A stretch of 9,695 nt of DNA from an uncultured Terriglobus sp. GTDB taxonomy: Bacteria; Acidobacteriota; Terriglobia; Terriglobales; Acidobacteriaceae. The notes under the pieces were generated by a model, which did no database searches, was not told the DNA's origin, and saw only the letters and a program-made list of their open reading frames with translations. Positions 6,671 through 9,695 of the stretch are shown here, piece after piece. A program made the position numbers and the translations under genes. The stretch lies in assembly GCA_937871605.1 (NCBI GenBank), contig CALMRM010000202.1, positions 1 to 9,695 on the forward strand. Direction: 5' to 3'. The stretch's first letter is position 1. Every line of letters begins with the position of its first letter.

Positions 6671-7756
6671 TTGCGTTTCTCGAACTACTTCTCCTGTGCT
6701 GCACTTGGCGGGCTCCTGGCCGTGACCGGGCAGGCGGCGCACGCGAGCGCCACGCTCTTCATGGAAGAGCCGTTTGGCACCTTTGGCGCGTTCAATCCCA
6801 CAGGCCACGCCGCTGTGTACCTGAGCGGTGTGTGTGCCGCCGAACCGACACGGCTGCGGCTGTGCCGGTCCGGTGAGCAGGGCGTGGTGGTCAGCCGCTA
6901 CCACCACGTGGCAGGCTACGACTGGCTCGCCGTGCCGCTGATTCCATACCTGTACGCGGTTGAGTCGCTCGACGAGCGCCCCGACTCCGTGACACCCGCG
7001 CTCGAGGAACACTTGCGCGATGTCTACCGCAGGGACCACCTCCGTACCCTGGCGCCGGACAGTGCAGACGGCAGTTCGCCGTCCGGTGAGTGGACCCAGT
7101 TGGTAGGTGCCAGCTACGACCGCCGCATCTACGCGATCCAGGTGGCTACCACGCACGAGCAGGACGAGATGCTGGTAGCCAAGCTGAATGACAGCCGTAA
7201 CCACAGCCACTTCAACCTGTTCTACCGCAACTGTGCCGACTTTTCGCGTGGCATCCTGCGTGCCCTTTACCCCGACACACTTCCACGCAACGCTGTGGCC
7301 GACTTCGGCCTGACCACCCCGAAGCACCTCTCGCGGTCCATGGTCCGGGTGGGTACCCGCCATCCGGAAATGAAGCTTCGCATGTTCGAAATTCCACAGG
7401 TTGCGGGCACCACGATCCGGAGCCACCATGTGGATGGCATCGCAGAATCGCTGGTCCGTTCCAAAAAGTACATGCTTCCTATCGCGTTCATGTCGCCGAC
7501 AACGGCTGTGACGCTGCTTGCCGCCTACGTGGGCACAGGCCGCTTCACCTTTCCCAAGGGCATGCCGACCCTGCCTGAGCTGGCGCAGAAGAACTCGGCT
7601 CTGCCCCTGGGCGTAAACCTGTCGCTCGACTCGGAGAGCATCGAGATTCAGCTACCGCAAACCCAGTCAACGGCATCGTTGGCCTGTCAGCCGGGTTCGA
7701 CGGTGGAATCGTCGGAAGCCAACCGTCTTGCGCAGTTCTCCGGCGGTGCTAACTAG
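6671..7756 (+). CDS. Exported protein with a permuted papain-like (LRAT/NlpC-P60-type) core, putative
   Basis: A 361-residue product with a TTG start and a strong ribosome binding site. A Sec signal peptide (MRFSNYFSCAALGGLLAVTG) is followed by a likely cut near AHA at 23-25. Mature residues contain GHAAVYLSG with His46 on a predicted strand and, much later, FNLFYRNCADFSRGIL with Asn187-Cys188 at the head of a helix. The order His-strand first, then N-C-x-x-F helix, is the hallmark of circularly permuted NlpC/P60-like families (LRAT NCEHF, YiiX, PPPDE, and the DUF4105/Lnb acyltransferase-type domain), whose members are cysteine hydrolases or acyltransferases. Residues 87-98 (AVPLIPYLYAVE) and 150-160 would supply more core strands. 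The C-terminal region (about 260-361) includes a moderately hydrophobic stretch (268-288) and then a low-complexity tail. Exact family and substrate are unknown. The gene is divergent from ubiX; its stop overlaps the convergent Cys-cluster gene by eight bases. Confidence 0.85.
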   Translation: MRFSNYFSCAALGGLLAVTGQAAHASATLFMEEPFGTFGAFNPTGHAAVYLSGVCAAEPTRLRLCRSGEQGVVVSRYHHVAGYDWLAVPLIPYLYAVESLDERPDSVTPALEEHLRDVYRRDHLRTLAPDSADGSSPSGEWTQLVGASYDRRIYAIQVATTHEQDEMLVAKLNDSRNHSHFNLFYRNCADFSRGILRALYPDTLPRNAVADFGLTTPKHLSRSMVRVGTRHPEMKLRMFEIPQVAGTTIRSHHVDGIAESLVRSKKYMLPIAFMSPTTAVTLLAAYVGTGRFTFPKGMPTLPELAQKNSALPLGVNLSLDSESIEIQLPQTQSTASLACQPGSTVESSEANRLAQFSGGAN

Positions 7757-8348
7757 GCTGCAACACGAATGCGAAGGGAACCACAGTCTCTCCGTGAAGG
7801 CCGATCGCATGGTTGAGTTCGGCTTCTAGTTCGGCTGAAGGCAACACCATCTCTGCACGGGCTACCTCCTGCTCGTCTGCACCCTGAAAACACAACTCAC
7901 ACGTACCCAGCGCACCCTCATCCGTCCTCACAGGCGGCCCGAAGGTCCGGCAGGTCATGGGCCGGTGTGCGTAGAGGCTGCAGGTGCCCGCCGCCGGGTC
8001 GAGTACAGGACACACTTCCTCGTCGCCAAACGCCTCAAAGAGCGCTTCCGCGGTGTCTCCCTCATCCAGCACGCCGGTACGTGTGTTGCCGGGAAACGTG
8101 GAGTCGAGGCGCGCCTTCGACTCCGCCACGCGAGCAGCAAGTGTCAGTGCCCCTGAAGCATGCTGCTGCTGCAGCAACAGGAAACCATGTCGCAGACGCG
8201 CCGCATCTAGCTGCGAGATGCGGAAGACGCCAGTGCAGCATTGATTGCACCCGGGTCTGCACGCAAGCCAACTACCGCTCCGCTGCACTGCATCCTGCAG
8301 CGCGGCATCGACGATGTGAACCAGCTCTGCATCGCCGGCGGGCAGCAT
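7749..8348 (-). CDS. YkgJ-family cysteine-cluster protein (putative zinc/iron-chelating)
   Basis: A 199-residue protein with the CxxxCxxCC cluster (C30, C34, C37, C38 in ACRPGCNQCC), then C113 in VCPVLDPAAGTC123SLYAHRPMTC133RTFG, and C150/C153 near the end. The string CP-L-----GTC-LY--RP--CR-FG is diagnostic of the YkgJ/UPF0153 family (CxxCxxCC), assumed to bind Zn, Fe or an Fe-S cluster. Function is unproven; in some bacteria members act in protein modification or metal handling. The region 40-110 between clusters is helical and acidic. The ATG at 8348 lies one base after the purB stop (TGA-C-ATG), so it is very probably co-transcribed and translated by coupling; no good independent Shine-Dalgarno is visible. 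The protein is cytoplasmic, with no signal peptide. Confidence 0.9.
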   Translation of the reverse strand: MLPAGDAELVHIVDAALQDAVQRSGSWLACRPGCNQCCTGVFRISQLDAARLRHGFLLLQQQHASGALTLAARVAESKARLDSTFPGNTRTGVLDEGDTAEALFEAFGDEEVCPVLDPAAGTCSLYAHRPMTCRTFGPPVRTDEGALGTCELCFQGADEQEVARAEMVLPSAELEAELNHAIGLHGETVVPFAFVLQPS

Positions 8349-8349
8349 G

Positions 8350-9675
8350 TCAGCTTGCTGCCTGCCGCAGGGTGTCCAGGGGTTGGCCTAGCACACGCTC
8401 AAAGATCGCTGGCACATTGGAAAGACGCCGTGTCACATCGAACGCACGCGCCAACCGCTCCGGCGAGAGCAGGGAGGTGATCTGCGGGTCCGCCATGACC
8501 AGATCGCGAAACACGAGATCTTCCGTCCACGCCCGCATGGCAAGCGACTGCACGGCCCGGTACGCGTCCTCCCGCGACATGCCGGCCTCGGCAAGGTCCA
8601 GCAGGAGCTGCCCGCTGAAGACCAACCCGCCCGTCACGTTCAGATTGCGCAGCATGCGCTCCGGGTACACCATCAACGTTTCGATCAGGCCCGTCGTCTT
8701 TGCCAGCAGGTAGTCCGCCAGTGTCGTCTGGTCGGGCAGGATCACACGTTCCGCAGACGAGTGCGAGATGTCGCGCTCATGCCACAGCGCCACATCCTCG
8801 AGCGCCACCTGCGAGTTCGCCCGCATGACGCGAGCCAGCCCGCAGATGTTCTCCGCCGTGATGGGGTTTCGTTTGTGCGGCATGGCGCTGGAGCCCTTCT
8901 GCTTCTCGCTGAAGAACTCCTCCGCCTCGCGCACCTCGGTGCGTTGCAGGTGACGGACTTCCGTAGCGATGCGGTCAAGCGACGAAGCAAGGACGGCCAG
9001 CGCCCCCACATAGGCCGCGTGCCGGTCCCGCTGCAGCACCTGCGTGCTCACAGGAGCCGCAGTCAAGCCAAGCCTGCGGCAGATCTCCTCTTCCAGTGCC
9101 GGTGTGACTGTACCGAAGCTGCCCACCGCGCCAGACAGTTTGCCCACGCGCATGTCCTCAGCGGCAGCGGTAAAACGGACGATGTTGCGTTGGCATTCGG
9201 TGTACCACAGCAGCAGCTTTAGGCCAAAGGTGGTTGGCTCGGCATGCACACCGTGCGTACGACCGATGCACGGTGTGGTGGCGAACTCAATCGCACGCCG
9301 CCGCAGCACCGCGGCAAGGCCCTGCATGCTCTGCAGGATGAGGTCGGACGCCTGTCGCAGCAGTAGTGCCTGCGCTGTATCCACCACATCGGTTGAGGTC
9401 AGGCCAAAGTGGAACCAACGCGCTTCCGGCCCGACCTTTTCAGCGACGGCTGTGGTAAAGGCGATGACGTCATGCCGTGTTTCCAGTTCCACAGCGCGAA
9501 TGCGCTCGACGTCGAAGTCGCCGCGTTCGCGAATGGCGCGCGACGCTGCAGCAGGCACGAGACCCGCCTCTGCAAGTACTTCGCTGGCCACAGTCTCTAC
9601 TTCAAGCCAGCACTTGACCTTTGACTCATCCGACCACAGCGGGCGAAATGCTGGTCTGCTATACCGGTTGATCAT
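8350..9675 (-). CDS. purB: PurB, adenylosuccinate lyase
   Basis: PurB removes fumarate from SAICAR and from adenylosuccinate, two steps of purine synthesis, as a cytoplasmic homotetramer of the fumarase/aspartase superfamily. The 441-residue product has all three conserved regions: TRHDVIAF (His68) with WFHFGLTSTD (His89), RTHGVHAEPTTFG (His141), and the signature loop GSSAMPHKRNP (261-271) with Ser262/263, Lys268 and Glu275. These positions coincide with the catalytic residues numbered in the Bacillus subtilis enzyme, as far as I recall, and length is typical of the bacterial 430-residue class. Start ATG 9675 is supported by AGGGAG at 9681-9686 on the minus strand, five bases upstream. The right window edge leaves only 20 bases upstream, so its promoter is not visible. 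The Cys-cluster gene follows one base later. Confidence 0.98.
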   Translation of the reverse strand: MINRYSRPAFRPLWSDESKVKCWLEVETVASEVLAEAGLVPAAASRAIRERGDFDVERIRAVELETRHDVIAFTTAVAEKVGPEARWFHFGLTSTDVVDTAQALLLRQASDLILQSMQGLAAVLRRRAIEFATTPCIGRTHGVHAEPTTFGLKLLLWYTECQRNIVRFTAAAEDMRVGKLSGAVGSFGTVTPALEEEICRRLGLTAAPVSTQVLQRDRHAAYVGALAVLASSLDRIATEVRHLQRTEVREAEEFFSEKQKGSSAMPHKRNPITAENICGLARVMRANSQVALEDVALWHERDISHSSAERVILPDQTTLADYLLAKTTGLIETLMVYPERMLRNLNVTGGLVFSGQLLLDLAEAGMSREDAYRAVQSLAMRAWTEDLVFRDLVMADPQITSLLSPERLARAFDVTRRLSNVPAIFERVLGQPLDTLRQAAS

Positions 9676-9680
9676 CCACT

Positions 9681-9686
9681 CTCCCT
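9681..9686 (-). promoter_or_regulatory. Ribosome binding site of purB
   Basis: On the minus strand AGGGAG stands five bases before ATG 9675, fixing the start. Confidence 0.6.
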
Positions 9687-9695
9687 GTGCTCAGG

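Noticed and set aside
6616..6876. ATG at 6616 in another frame giving a hydrophobic N-terminus that could be joined to the 6671 frame by a frameshift
   Set aside because: The TTG start with AGAAGGTG already gives an intact signal peptide, so no frameshift is needed.
6650..7429. 259-codon minus-strand frame across the papain-like gene
   Set aside because: The plus frame has a signal peptide, a ribosome binding site and a plausible catalytic layout; the minus frame shows no recognisable features and starts in the middle of the gene.
7967..8713. 248-codon plus-strand frame spanning the Cys-cluster/purB junction
   Set aside because: It is antisense to two well-supported genes and is Arg/Ser/Cys-rich as expected of a shadow frame.

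Overview
The window is a dense, GC-rich bacterial chromosomal segment that looks like housekeeping and lineage-specific exported genes, with no phage, IS, CRISPR, tRNA or rRNA signature. The flavour of the proteins (the UvrA sequence, an orphan STN-domain exported protein, exported proteins of unknown family, many alternative GTG/TTG starts) suggests an acidobacterium of the Terriglobus/Granulicella/Edaphobacter type. This is an inference from protein character, not from a database search.

Layout. On the minus strand, bases 1929-1 hold the first 643 codons of uvrA (excinuclease ATPase), cut by the left window edge just after its second P-loop. A 216-base divergent gap (1930-2145) follows; it contains overlapping, mutually exclusive inverted repeats just ahead of a 61-residue membrane protein gene (2146-2331, +). 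That gene converges, 4 bases apart, on an exported STN-domain protein (3103-2336, -). After a 132-base divergent gap comes an exported protein of unknown family (3236-4258, +). Next is a GTGA-overlapped pair: a nitroreductase-family flavoprotein (4292-4939, +) and a membrane-anchored alpha/beta hydrolase (4936-5931, +).

The hydrolase converges with a 4-base overlap on ubiX, the flavin prenyltransferase (6548-5928, -). From a 122-base divergent gap a TTG-started exported protein runs rightward (6671-7756, +); its His...Asn-Cys arrangement resembles circularly permuted papain-like (LRAT/NlpC-P60) enzymes. It converges with an 8-base overlap on a Cys-cluster (YkgJ-type) protein (8348-7749, -), which lies one base downstream of purB, adenylosuccinate lyase (9675-8350, -), and is probably co-transcribed with it.

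How the genes work together. UvrA (DNA repair), PurB (purine synthesis) and UbiX (prenylated FMN for UbiD-type decarboxylases) are core functions and do not form one pathway. The real transcription units are purB plus the Cys-cluster gene, and nitroreductase plus hydrolase. All three convergent junctions are butted or overlapping, leaving almost no room for dedicated terminators. I see no clear multi-gene novel system. The best leads are the permuted papain-like exported protein, the small-protein leader with alternative hairpins, and the orphan STN protein.
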